Assembly: GCA_025736915.1 (NCBI GenBank)
Contig: CP107049.1
Coordinates: 2,418,001 to 2,482,000, forward strand
Length of the DNA: 64,000 nt
From: Acinetobacter nosocomialis
Lineage (GTDB): Bacteria; Pseudomonadota; Gammaproteobacteria; Pseudomonadales; Moraxellaceae
Direction: 5' to 3'
The position numbers and the translations under genes are program-made. Positions 36,995 to 45,422 of the stretch are shown in pieces. A model generated the notes under the pieces. That model was not told the origin of the DNA, searched no databases, and was given only the letters and a program-made list of their open reading frames with translations. Numbering within the stretch: position 1 is the first letter of the stretch; each line of letters starts with the position of its first letter.

Positions 36995-38974
36995 ATGAGT
37001 CTTGCAAAGTTAATTAATGAATTAAATGCTCAGCAAAAAAAGGCAGCAACGACTACGGCTCAAAACTGTCTGGTTTTGGCTGGAGCAGGCTGTGGCAAGA
37101 CTAAAACCATTGTTGCTCGCGCAGCTTATTTAATTGATCAGGGATTACCTGCAAATCAAATCCAGATTTTAACCTTCACGCGCCGTGCTGCGAGTGAAAT
37201 TGTGGCAAGGGTTGAACAGCATGTTGGGGCACAAGCCAAGGGCCTACGAGCATCAACCTTTCATACCTTTTGCATGTACTTGCTGCGTCGTAATCCACAA
37301 GCGTTTGGTTTAACCCAATTTAGTATTATTGATCGTGATGATCAGTTACTCATGTTTCGCTTATTGAGAGGCAAAGACAAAGATAACGTTTTGCCTAAAG
37401 CAGCAGAGCTGTGTGATTTGTACTCTTATGCCCGCAATACGCAATCTAAGCTTTCAGAGGCATTACCGAAGCAATTACCTGAAGCATATGAGTACAAGGC
37501 ACAAATTGCGGAGCTAATGAAAACCTATGAGCAACGTAAAAGAGAGCGTAATTTTTTAGACTATGACGATATTTTGTCGATTGTGGCGGTTCATTTGCAA
37601 AATTCAGAAGCACTAACAGATTGGGTTGCTGGTTTCTGCCAAGCTTTACTGGTTGATGAGATGCAAGATACCAACCCTTTACAGTGGGCACTTTTGCAGC
37701 CCTTGATTGGTAAGGTGAAATTGTTTTGTGTGGGTGACGATGCCCAGTCGATTTACGGTTTCCGTGGAGCCGATTTTGAAAACATTCATTCTTTTAAAGA
37801 ACGGATTCCTGATGCCGTTATTCATACCTTAGATTTAAATTACCGCTCAACTCAAGAAATATTAGACTTATCAAATTGGTTATTGGCGCATAGTCCAATC
37901 GATTATGAAAAACAGCTACAGGCACATCGTGGCAAAGGGCAAAAGCCACAACTGCATTTGTTTGGTAATGAATTTGAAGAGGCCAATTGGATTGCACAAG
38001 ACTTAATAGAGCGACATCAGCAGGGCGAAAATTGGTACGACCATATGGTGTTGGTTCGTTCTGGCTACAGTGCTCGCTATCTGGAAGGGGCATTTATTGC
38101 CGCTGAAATTCCTTATCGTTTTATTGGAGGGGTAAAGCTTCTTGAGTCAGCCCATGTAAAGGATGTACTAAGTCTATTGCGTATTGTGAGTAACCCACAG
38201 GATGACTTGGCTTGGATGCGCTTTTTAACCTTATGGGATGGCATTGGTGATGTTGGTGCCAGTAAGTTAGCACAAGAGTTAATGGGCATTACTGACGTTG
38301 AAGAGCGTTGTCAGCGTTTGGAGCGTCATGGAAAAGTCCCTTTACAGGCTATTTTGATTTTGAAACAGCTTGATGTGCTACAGCAGCATGTTGAAGCAAG
38401 TATTGGCCTCGCACTCGATGCCCTAAGTGAACAGTTAGAGCAAAACTATAAAACTAAAGACTGGTCACGTCGCGCTAGAGATTTTGATCTGGTTAAGCAA
38501 CTGGCGCGTAAGCATGCATCGCTTGGTGAGTTTCTTGAAGAATATGTGCTTGAACCTATTTCAGTTTCTGAAATTGAAAAAGCGGGCGATGATGATTTAG
38601 TAACCTTAATTACAATTCATTCGGCTAAAGGTGCAGAGCAAAAAGTATGTTATGTACCGCATGTTTCACCAAATCAGTTTCCATATGCACGTGCGCAGGG
38701 TGATTTTGATGAAGTCGAAGAAGAACGCAGAGTATTGTATGTTGCATTAACACGTGCAGAAAATGAATTGATTTTGACAAAGCAAAACCTCAATACATGG
38801 TCACAAGACACGTATGATGAACAAGGTCGTAAAATCGAAAGTTATTTCCTAAATGATCTACCCGCGCATTTAGTTCAGGCAAAAATTCATCGTCAAGTTC
38901 CACAGCCATTTGCCAAAAAACAATGGAACACTTCACGAACAGTAAACTTAGGTTTTGGTATCGATCTCGACTAA
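36995..38974 (+). CDS. UvrD/Rep-type superfamily 1A DNA helicase
   Basis: A 659-residue ATP-dependent 3'-5' helicase. Motifs are visible in order: Q-motif LNAQQKKAA, Walker A AGAGCGKTKT (about 29-38), Ia TFTRRAASEI, II LLVDEMQDTNPLQ, III FCVGDDAQSIYGFRGAD, IV LDLNYRST, V VTLITIHSAKGAEQKVCYV and VI EEERRVLYVALTRAENELI. It is a shorter relative of UvrD/Rep; which of these it replaces is unclear. The frame opens at 36908, inside the upstream terminator, so the ATG at 36995 is preferred; its ribosome site is weak. Confidence 0.88.
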   Translation: MSLAKLINELNAQQKKAATTTAQNCLVLAGAGCGKTKTIVARAAYLIDQGLPANQIQILTFTRRAASEIVARVEQHVGAQAKGLRASTFHTFCMYLLRRNPQAFGLTQFSIIDRDDQLLMFRLLRGKDKDNVLPKAAELCDLYSYARNTQSKLSEALPKQLPEAYEYKAQIAELMKTYEQRKRERNFLDYDDILSIVAVHLQNSEALTDWVAGFCQALLVDEMQDTNPLQWALLQPLIGKVKLFCVGDDAQSIYGFRGADFENIHSFKERIPDAVIHTLDLNYRSTQEILDLSNWLLAHSPIDYEKQLQAHRGKGQKPQLHLFGNEFEEANWIAQDLIERHQQGENWYDHMVLVRSGYSARYLEGAFIAAEIPYRFIGGVKLLESAHVKDVLSLLRIVSNPQDDLAWMRFLTLWDGIGDVGASKLAQELMGITDVEERCQRLERHGKVPLQAILILKQLDVLQQHVEASIGLALDALSEQLEQNYKTKDWSRRARDFDLVKQLARKHASLGEFLEEYVLEPISVSEIEKAGDDDLVTLITIHSAKGAEQKVCYVPHVSPNQFPYARAQGDFDEVEEERRVLYVALTRAENELILTKQNLNTWSQDTYDEQGRKIESYFLNDLPAHLVQAKIHRQVPQPFAKKQWNTSRTVNLGFGIDLD

Positions 38975-39010
38975 ACTACTGTATAAGACACTGTGAATAC
39001 TCAAATGTAT

Positions 39011-39035
39011 ATTGGCCTTTATTTTGAAGGCCAAT
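39011..39035 (+). promoter_or_regulatory. Hairpin directly before the RRM gene ribosome site
   Basis: ATTGGCCTT (39011-39019) pairs with AAGGCCAAT (39027-39035) around a short T-rich loop. There is no T-run after it, so it is not a normal terminator. It ends two bases before the AAGG ribosome site of the RRM gene and could affect translation or mark the helicase mRNA end. Confidence 0.5.
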
Positions 39036-39047
39036 GAAGGTTGGAAA

Positions 39048-39287
39048 ATGAAAATATTAGTTCGTAATTTAGATCGTTTAGTGACTGAAGCTGAAGTTTT
39101 AGAGCTGTTTAAGGCTTATGGTAAAGTTGAGTCTTGCGTCGTTGTAACTGATAAAGAGACAGGTAAATCAAAAGGTTTTGGCTTTGTCGAAATGCCGAAT
39201 CCACGTGAAGCGATCAAAGCCATTAAAGGCTTAAATACACTTAAAGTAAAAGGTTACGGAATTCGCGTTAAAGCCGCTGAAGAGTAA
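39048..39287 (+). CDS. RNA-binding protein, single RRM domain
   Basis: The 79-residue protein is one RNA recognition motif: RNP2 ILVRNL at residues 3-8 and RNP1 KGFGFVEM near 41-48, with the loop KETGKS between. Such small bacterial RRM proteins bind RNA with little known specificity and are often cold- or stress-linked. The ATG at 39048 follows AAGGTTGGAA; the frame from 39012 would translate a hairpin and is rejected. A broken ASCH gene follows eight bases later. Confidence 0.88.
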   Translation: MKILVRNLDRLVTEAEVLELFKAYGKVESCVVVTDKETGKSKGFGFVEMPNPREAIKAIKGLNTLKVKGYGIRVKAAEE

Positions 39288-39294
39288 TGCTTTT

Positions 39295-39612
39295 ATGCAA
39301 CAATTTTTAGCTCTTTCTGTGGTTGCTCCAAATGGGACCCATATAGCCCAAGGTGTAAAGACACTAGAAGTTCGTTAATGGGTGCCTACAGAGTTGCCTC
39401 TTAAAGATCTATTAATTGTTGAAAACCAGAATTTTTTAATCAATGATGGTGATGAAGAAGAGGGAATAGCTATCGCTTTGGTCGATGTTGTCTCTATTCA
39501 TGTTTGGCAAAATGATGAGATTGAACCTGCCTGTGCTACTAGTTGGAGTGAAGGATATTTCGCTTGGGTTCTAAGTAATGTGCGTCCAGTGAAGCAGCAG
39601 TTGGGAGTGTAG
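39295..39612 (+). pseudogene. ASCH-domain protein gene interrupted by a nonsense codon
   Basis: Read from ATG 39295 the frame gives MQQFLALSVVAPNGTHIAQGVKTLEVR, then TAA at 39376-39378, then WVPTELPLKDLLIVENQNFL and on to VRPVKQQLGV, ending at 39612. The G-x-K-x-x-E-x-R-x-W pattern spanning the stop is the ASCH (PUA-like) signature, so both halves belong to one 105-residue protein. CAA to TAA is a likely single change. A GTG at 39382 could restart translation but would lack the first strands with the conserved Lys and Glu. ASCH proteins bind RNA or modified nucleosides (cf. YqfB). Confidence 0.8.
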
Positions 39613-39734
39613 GCTAAACGAAAAATTTATCAAGTCACTTTGGATTTTCCATAAATAACGTTGATTTTATCAATGGAGTCGTTAAGCTAAGAATAGCCAT
39701 ATTGATGGCAATTTTAGAACAGGAAAGTTTAGTT

Positions 39735-40238
39735 ATGTCACGTGTTGCTCGTTATCATGCCGATCGTACCAATCAAAAACTCTATTTTGCGCGCTTAGCG
39801 TGTCAACAAGCAGAGCAAACTGATCATGTACAGCAGATTCAAGCGTATCGTGAAACAGCTGTCTTTCACTTGCATGGTGCGATGCTGGCATTTTTGCAAG
39901 AACTGGTACGTTACTATCGTTTAAACGATTCACAGCCGACATTAAAATCGATTGAAGAGCATATGGCGGCAAAAGGACAGGTTTCTCCTGAAGTTTCTGT
40001 TTTGCAGCAATTGGCCAAAGATGGTTTTGTGGCAGAGTTAAAACGTGCTTACCGTATGTGCCAATATGCACCGGAACCCACTGAACCAACACCGGAAGAA
40101 GAAACATCTTCTAATTTGATCATTAAAGTGACTCAGGGACCCCAGTCATGGTTACCTGATGTGAAAATTTTGCGTGAATGGCATAGAGAGTTAAGTCATT
40201 TAATTGATGGTTTTCGTAACGAAATGGTCGAGTTCTAA
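39735..40238 (+). CDS. Conserved protein of the DUF6586 type
   Basis: A 167-residue soluble, helical protein beginning MSRVARYHADRTNQKLYFARLACQQAEQT, with AVFHLHGAMLAFLQELVRYY and the ending WHRELSHLIDGFRNEMVEF. I recall related proteins next to topA in Pseudomonas (DUF6586), but the assignment is from memory. The start at 39735 is supported by AGGAAAG eight bases upstream; an earlier frame reaches 39702. Probably co-transcribed with the small gene at 40351. Confidence 0.75.
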   Translation: MSRVARYHADRTNQKLYFARLACQQAEQTDHVQQIQAYRETAVFHLHGAMLAFLQELVRYYRLNDSQPTLKSIEEHMAAKGQVSPEVSVLQQLAKDGFVAELKRAYRMCQYAPEPTEPTPEEETSSNLIIKVTQGPQSWLPDVKILREWHRELSHLIDGFRNEMVEF

Positions 40239-40350
40239 AATTAAACTGTCTGAGCGCTTGAAATTTAATCCCAGTGCGCCTATATAAATAAGACGAGAGA
40301 TGCAAAGTGCAAGGGTGCTTTGCCACCATGTTGAAACATGGAGGAAGTAT

Positions 40351-40629
40351 ATGTCTATACAGCAATTGAAAGAGTTATTTGGAAATCAAGAAGCAGTGTT
40401 GGAGTTAGTCCAACTCGAAGGTGGTGAGCTCGCCTTGCGTAATGCTGGTTCTGAAAAAGAGCCTTTGGTTAAAATTCAATTTAGTGATGAACTAAAAGAG
40501 ATATTAGGCGAGCAAACGCCTATCGTTGCCCAACATATGATTCAAGCTGCTTTATTTGGACTGCTCGAAAAGCAGGTCAATGAATGGCAGGCTGAAGTTG
40601 TAGATGAGCAGCCTAAATTCCTAAGTTAA
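40351..40629 (+). CDS. Small conserved protein of unknown function
   Basis: A 92-residue acidic protein (MSIQQLKELFGNQEAVLELVQLEGGELALRNAGSEKEPLVKIQF) with a C-terminal helix. No named family is recognised. GAGGAAG right before the ATG at 40351 decides the start over 40300. It lies 112 bases after the DUF6586-type gene and ends in a terminator. Confidence 0.75.
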   Translation: MSIQQLKELFGNQEAVLELVQLEGGELALRNAGSEKEPLVKIQFSDELKEILGEQTPIVAQHMIQAALFGLLEKQVNEWQAEVVDEQPKFLS

Positions 40630-40659
40630 AAAAAGCGTACTCTTGAGTACGCTTTTTTG
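40629..40659. terminator. Bidirectional terminator between the 40351 gene and the YbaL-type gene
   Basis: AAAAAAGCGTACTC and its perfect complement meet at a two-base loop, with A/T tracts on both sides, between convergent genes. Confidence 0.9.
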
Positions 40660-40665
40660 TATGCG

Positions 40666-42375
40666 TTAATGATGTGTTGACTGATGCGCGAGTTCGATTT
40701 GATTTAAAATATGATGGCTCATATTCTTTGCCATTTCTTCTTTTGCATAGAAGACTTCGCCAATATTTTCATGTCGAATGACGGCAGCTTCTTCTTTACT
40801 TTCTGCACAAATTAAAACCTGAATTTGAGGGTTTAATTGTTTGGCAATATCTACAATTCGGTGAATATCTAAAATATCCATAGGGGAAATCACCAATAGT
40901 CGTGCATGCATGATATGAGCCTGAATTAAAACACCAGGTTCAGTTGCGACACCACTCACGGCAGCAATATTTGCTTGACGCAGCTTTTCTACAATTTCAC
41001 GATTTTCTTCTGCAATCACGACTTTAATATTCTGATTAATTAAATTTTCAGTAATACGTCGTCCAACACCACCATACCCTACAATCACCACTTGATCGCG
41101 TAGATAAGCTTGATCAACCTCATCTGGCAACATCGCGAGTGGGTCACCACTACGCTCGAGAAGACGTGCTAAATGAGAGCGTTCACGAATCCAGCGCTGT
41201 ACAGGTTCAACTGCTGAGAAAACAAAAGAATTAAGCGTAATTGAGAACAAAGCACCTGCTAAAATCAGGTTTTGAGCTTCTAGCGTTAATAGACCTAAAG
41301 AAACGCCAAGTGTTGCCAGAATAAATGAAAACTCACCAATTTGTGCAAGGCTGGCCCCAACGGTCAAAGCAGTATTGATTGGATAACGGAAGAATAAAAC
41401 CAACGCCATTGCAGCAAGAGTTTTACCCACCATAATAATCGCGATAACTGCCAAAATATGCAGTGGACGCTCGATAAGGATATGTGGGTCAAACAACATT
41501 CCTACCGAAACGAAGAATAAAATCGAGAAAATTTCACGTAGAGGGAGGGTTTCTTCTTCTGCACGGTGGCTAAAGTCTGATTCTTTTACGACCATACCCG
41601 CAAAGAATGCCCCTAGCGCCATTGAAACCCCAAAGATGGCATAAGAGCCATAGGCAATCGAAACAGCTGCTGCTACGACGGTCAGCGTAAATAGCTCTCT
41701 TGAACCTAAACGCGCAACAAACTGCATTATGATAGGAACAACACGCTTACCCACAATAAGCATAAAGGCAATAAAGCCGATCACCTTTAATAGTGTGATT
41801 CCAAGCGTTAGCCAGATGTTTCCTTCTGCACCTGCCGGTGCTTTTCCACCAAGTAAAACCGCTGTAGCTGGAAGAAGTACTAAAACAAGTACCATCACCA
41901 AATCTTCAACTAACAGCCAACCTACAGCAATTTTGCCATTTACAGAGTCTAAAAGACCACGGTCTCCTAAAGCTTTTAATAATACAACGGTACTCGCACA
42001 CGATAAGCTTAAGCCAAAAACCAGTGCAGAGCCAAAGCTCCATCCCCATAACATTGAAACGCCAACACCAAGTAAGGTCGCAACGGCAATTTGTAAAATC
42101 GCACCTGGCAAGGCAATACGTCGAACTTGTAAAAGATCATTTAATGAAAAATGCATCCCAACGCCAAACATGAGGAACATTACACCGAGTTCAGCAAGTT
42201 GATTGGCAAGATGAATATCTGCTTCTATGCCAGGGGTATTAGGACTAATAATAATTCCGGCAATTAAGTAGCCGATAAGAGGGGGAAGTCGTAGTCGGGC
42301 GGCAATATAGCCAAAAAAGAGGGCAACGCCGAAACCAACAGCAAGTAAAATAATTAAATCTACGTCATGCGGCAC
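40666..42375 (-). CDS. CPA2 cation:proton antiporter, YbaL/KefB type
   Basis: A 569-residue protein with about twelve membrane helices (LPPLIGYLIAGIIISPNTPG, LAELGVMFLMFGVGMHFSLNDLL, GLSLSCASTVVLLKALGDRGLLDS) followed by a TrkA-N/RCK domain from about 410 with the dinucleotide loop VVIVGYGGVGRRITENLINQN. The overall pattern matches E. coli YbaL, a putative potassium efflux antiporter. Unlike KefC, no separate ancillary quinone-reductase gene is adjacent. Ion specificity is inferred. Confidence 0.87.
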   Translation of the reverse strand: MPHDVDLIILLAVGFGVALFFGYIAARLRLPPLIGYLIAGIIISPNTPGIEADIHLANQLAELGVMFLMFGVGMHFSLNDLLQVRRIALPGAILQIAVATLLGVGVSMLWGWSFGSALVFGLSLSCASTVVLLKALGDRGLLDSVNGKIAVGWLLVEDLVMVLVLVLLPATAVLLGGKAPAGAEGNIWLTLGITLLKVIGFIAFMLIVGKRVVPIIMQFVARLGSRELFTLTVVAAAVSIAYGSYAIFGVSMALGAFFAGMVVKESDFSHRAEEETLPLREIFSILFFVSVGMLFDPHILIERPLHILAVIAIIMVGKTLAAMALVLFFRYPINTALTVGASLAQIGEFSFILATLGVSLGLLTLEAQNLILAGALFSITLNSFVFSAVEPVQRWIRERSHLARLLERSGDPLAMLPDEVDQAYLRDQVVIVGYGGVGRRITENLINQNIKVVIAEENREIVEKLRQANIAAVSGVATEPGVLIQAHIMHARLLVISPMDILDIHRIVDIAKQLNPQIQVLICAESKEEAAVIRHENIGEVFYAKEEMAKNMSHHILNQIELAHQSTHH

Positions 42376-42476
42376 TAAAAACTCCTTTTACGTGAGTTAG
42401 GCTAAAGACAAGCATAAAAAATGCCAAGGCGGAATATGTAGAAAGTTTAACAAAAAGGCGGGTATAAAAAAAATGC

Positions 42477-42512
42477 AAAAAAAAACGACTTCTTAAAGAA
42501 GTCGTTTTTTTC
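42477..42512. terminator. Terminator of rpmB-rpmG
   Basis: AACGACTTC pairs with GAAGTCGTT (42484-42506) with A-rich and T-rich flanks, just past the rpmG stop on the minus strand. Confidence 0.88.
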
Positions 42513-42522
42513 GACGCTAAAA

Positions 42523-42678
42523 TTATTTGATTTTAGCTTCTTTGAAAATCACGTGTTGACGGATTTTTGGATCAAATTTTTTGATTTCCATTTTTTCCGG
42601 CATAGTACGTTTGTTTTTAGTCGTGGTATAGAAATAACCTGTACCAGCTGAAGAAACGAGACGAATCTTATCACGCAT
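42523..42678 (-). CDS. rpmG: 50S ribosomal protein L33
   Basis: A 51-residue protein translated from the minus strand as [51 protein letters not shown]: a typical L33 of the zinc-independent (cysteine-free) type. The ATG at 42678 is preceded by GGAGTCTGAGCA. It lies 12 bases after rpmB, the standard rpmB-rpmG pair. Confidence 0.95.
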
Positions 42679-42690
42679 TGCTCAGACTCC

Positions 42691-42927
42691 TTAGATCTTT
42701 TGACCTTGAGCACGAAGGTCTGCAACAACCTTTTCGATACCCAATTTGTCAATAATACGCATACCTTTAGTGGTTAAACGAAGACGTACAAAACGTTTTT
42801 CGCTTTCTAACCAGAAACGGTGGTGGTGCAGGTTCGGCTCGAACCGGCGCTTGGTTTTGTTGTTGGCGTGTGAGACGTTGTTACCAACGACTGGACGCTT
42901 GCCGGTAACTTGGCAAACCTTAGACAT
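42691..42927 (-). CDS. rpmB: 50S ribosomal protein L28
   Basis: The 78-residue protein [64 protein letters not shown] is a clear L28. The N-terminal CxxTGKxP motif lacks the second Cys pair of zinc-binding L28 forms. First gene of the rpmB-rpmG operon. Confidence 0.96.
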
Positions 42928-43094
42928 GGTGTAACTCCATTGATTTAGCCAACAGCAAATCTGTGGCCAGTCATACTAAATGTAAACGGATGAATTCATT
43001 CAAGGGGCGTTTTATACCAAAAATACGATTAAAAGACAAGCGAAATTGGTAAAAACGAGGCATGATCTAGTGTAACAGATCATGCCTTGATCAG

Positions 43095-44543
43095 TTAACG
43101 CAACAAGGTTTTCGAAATGAAGCGATGAATTGGTTTATTGAACGGTGGAAGAATGTATTTCAGGCTATAAAGTTTTGGATTTGACATCACCGAACGTTCA
43201 TGTGAAAGCCCGAAAAAGCCTTCTGGTCCGTGATATTTGCCCATACCTGATGCCCCAATTCCGCCAAATGGCAAGTCATCTTGAGCAACATGGGTAATGA
43301 CCATGTTAATTCCAAAATGTCCTGAATGAGTATGCTGAGAGATATAATCGGCGCGTGCCTGATCATAGTCAAAATAATACATTGCTAAAGGACGTGGACG
43401 ACTATTAATGAACTCAATGACCTCTTCTATTTGGTCATATTCTAAAATTGGTAGCACAGGGCCAAAAATTTCATTTTGCATAATATCCATTGCAGTCGTT
43501 ACACCAGTCACTAAAGTTGGTGGAATTTTGCTGACATCATCTAAAATTTCATTTTGTGGATTGATTTCAACAATACGAGCACCCTGATCACGGGCATTTT
43601 CAAGATAACCTTGAATCCGGTTGTACTGTTTATCATTAATAATAGAAGTGTAGTCTTGGTTGTTGCGGAAATGAGGATACATTCCAGCCACAATCAATTT
43701 AAAGTTCTCGATAAACTCGGCTGTTTTCCCGCGTGGCAAGAAAATATGGTCTGGCGCAACGCAAGTTTGGCCTGCATTCCATAGTTTACCCACAGCAATA
43801 CGCTGTGCGACATCTTTCATATCTACAGAAGCATGTACCAGAGCAGGGGATTTACCACCCAACTCAAGAATAACCGGCACAAGGTTTTGAGCTGCAGCTG
43901 CCATGACTGTTTTACCAACAGAAGTCGAGCCTGTGAAAATCATTTTGTCGAAAGGCAGATGACTAAACGCATCAGAAATGACGCCACCGCCGTTTACTAC
44001 AGCAACCAGTTCTTGTGGGAAAGCTTCAGAAAGTGCATTTTCAAGAATCTGACCAAAATTTGGAGATGCACTCGAAATTTTGATCATGGCATGGTTACCG
44101 GCAGCCAAAGCACAGATGAGTGGACCAACAGACAGTAGTAACGGGTAGTTCCATGGTGTAATAATGCCAATTACACCCATTGGTTGATATTGTACCCAAC
44201 CTTTTGCTGGCTGATGTAATACACTGATATGGCGTTTTGATGGTTTCATCCATCCGGTTAGGTTCTTACTGTAATACTTGATTTGTTCAAGACAAGTAAG
44301 TAACTCACCAATTTTGGTTTCCATAATGGCACGATTGCCATAATCAAGGTTAATTGCTTCGGCAATCTGATCTTGATATTTTACCAAGACTTTTTTAAGA
44401 CGAGCTAAACGATCAATACGCTCTTTAGCAGTGGGTACCGGATGACGTAAATAGGCAATCTTTTGCTGCTCAAGCAAATCTTGTAAATGCTTAACATCAT
44501 AAGGAACCTGAGTCTCTGGATTTGTTTTTGTTTGACTGTTCAT
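43095..44543 (-). CDS. Aldehyde dehydrogenase, coniferyl-aldehyde-dehydrogenase type
   Basis: A 482-residue NAD(P)-dependent enzyme: general base in PVILELGGKSPALVHASVD, catalytic Cys in NAGQTCVAPDHIFLP, Rossmann contacts in FTGSTSVGKTVMAAAA and MGVIGIITPWNYPLLLSVGPL. The LSHERSVMSNPKLYSLKYILPPFNKP C-terminus and membrane-friendly tail resemble coniferyl/fatty aldehyde dehydrogenases (CalB group). Substrate is inferred: aromatic or long-chain aldehyde. Divergent from a TetR gene, with a perfect operator-like palindrome between them. Confidence 0.87.
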   Translation of the reverse strand: MNSQTKTNPETQVPYDVKHLQDLLEQQKIAYLRHPVPTAKERIDRLARLKKVLVKYQDQIAEAINLDYGNRAIMETKIGELLTCLEQIKYYSKNLTGWMKPSKRHISVLHQPAKGWVQYQPMGVIGIITPWNYPLLLSVGPLICALAAGNHAMIKISSASPNFGQILENALSEAFPQELVAVVNGGGVISDAFSHLPFDKMIFTGSTSVGKTVMAAAAQNLVPVILELGGKSPALVHASVDMKDVAQRIAVGKLWNAGQTCVAPDHIFLPRGKTAEFIENFKLIVAGMYPHFRNNQDYTSIINDKQYNRIQGYLENARDQGARIVEINPQNEILDDVSKIPPTLVTGVTTAMDIMQNEIFGPVLPILEYDQIEEVIEFINSRPRPLAMYYFDYDQARADYISQHTHSGHFGINMVITHVAQDDLPFGGIGASGMGKYHGPEGFFGLSHERSVMSNPKLYSLKYILPPFNKPIHRFISKTLLR

Positions 44544-44576
44544 CGGTACTTACCAAATATACTGATATACTTATTT

Positions 44577-44596
44577 TTTAGAGTAAATACTCTAAA
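44577..44596. promoter_or_regulatory. Probable TetR-family operator
   Basis: Half-sites TTTAGAGTA and TACTCTAAA form a perfect 9-bp inverted repeat around AA. It lies 33 bases before the aldehyde dehydrogenase start and 59 before the TetR start, where bound repressor could control both genes. Confidence 0.75.
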
Positions 44597-44655
44597 TAGT
44601 CAAGTTGGTTTCTGTGTGCAAGTCTTAACCATATGAATTAACGAAGGTTATTAAA

Positions 44656-45348
44656 ATGTCTCTACCTAAAGCTCTGAAGACAAAAGACCGGATTTTACAA
44701 ATCAGTTTGCAGCTCTTTAATGAGCGTGGCGAACGGTCTGTCACTACCAATCATATTGCTGCAGAGCTGGGGATCAGTCCTGGAAACTTGTATTATCACT
44801 TTCGAAACAAGCATGAAATTATTAAGGAATTAATGTATCAGTATCAGGTCGAGACTTTAGAAATGCTCTCTTTACCTGAAGACAGACCATTAACCACCAA
44901 CGACAAAATTAGTTATTTTCAGGTGCTCAGCGGTCAGTTGTGGAACTATCGCTTTATTCATCGCGATGTTTATCACTTAGTTGAAAGTAACGAAGACTTT
45001 AAGAAAATCTATCCGCGCTTTGCGGGGCAGGTGATGCAGCAAGGGCAACGAATTTATCAGGCCTTTGTCGATGCTGGTCTTATGAAAATGACAGCTTCCG
45101 AAATTGAAGCACTCATTATTAACCTTTGGATTGTCTTAACCAACTGGACCAACTTTTTATATATGTCCGGACACATTAGTGACAATAACCACCTTGAGGA
45201 GAAATGGGTTTGGCAAGCATTACGCCAAATGGTTTTCTTAGAGGGCCCTTATTTAATGGGTGAAAGCCGTGCGACGTATGAACAATTGCTCGAATCACTT
45301 GGACCTTCTGATCTTTTTGCAAGCTTGTCATCCTTAAAAGATGAATAG
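44656..45348 (+). CDS. TetR-family transcriptional regulator
   Basis: A 230-residue protein with the TetR helix-turn-helix at the N-terminus (TKDRILQISLQLFNERGERSVTTNHIAAELGISPGNLYYHFRNKHEII) and an all-helical ligand domain (WNYRFIHRDVYHLVESNEDFKKIYPRF). This longer C-domain form is frequent among regulators of fatty-acid or aldehyde metabolism. It most likely represses the divergent aldehyde dehydrogenase and itself through the palindrome at 44577-44596. Confidence 0.9.
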   Translation: MSLPKALKTKDRILQISLQLFNERGERSVTTNHIAAELGISPGNLYYHFRNKHEIIKELMYQYQVETLEMLSLPEDRPLTTNDKISYFQVLSGQLWNYRFIHRDVYHLVESNEDFKKIYPRFAGQVMQQGQRIYQAFVDAGLMKMTASEIEALIINLWIVLTNWTNFLYMSGHISDNNHLEEKWVWQALRQMVFLEGPYLMGESRATYEQLLESLGPSDLFASLSSLKDE

Positions 45349-45422
45349 TTGTGCTTGCTTATTTAGAGCGCTAGAATACTCGGCTTATTAAAAATTTGTC
45401 TCAATTAAGTGATATTAACAAA

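Noticed and set aside
39382..39612. A separate 76-residue gene starting at GTG 39382
   Set aside because: Its sequence continues the ASCH domain interrupted at 39376, and the restart would lack the conserved first part, so it is treated as part of a pseudogene.
41729..42202. A 157-codon plus-strand frame inside the YbaL-type gene
   Set aside because: It is antisense to conserved membrane helices and is rich in Thr/Pro/Lys, as expected from the complement of hydrophobic codons.
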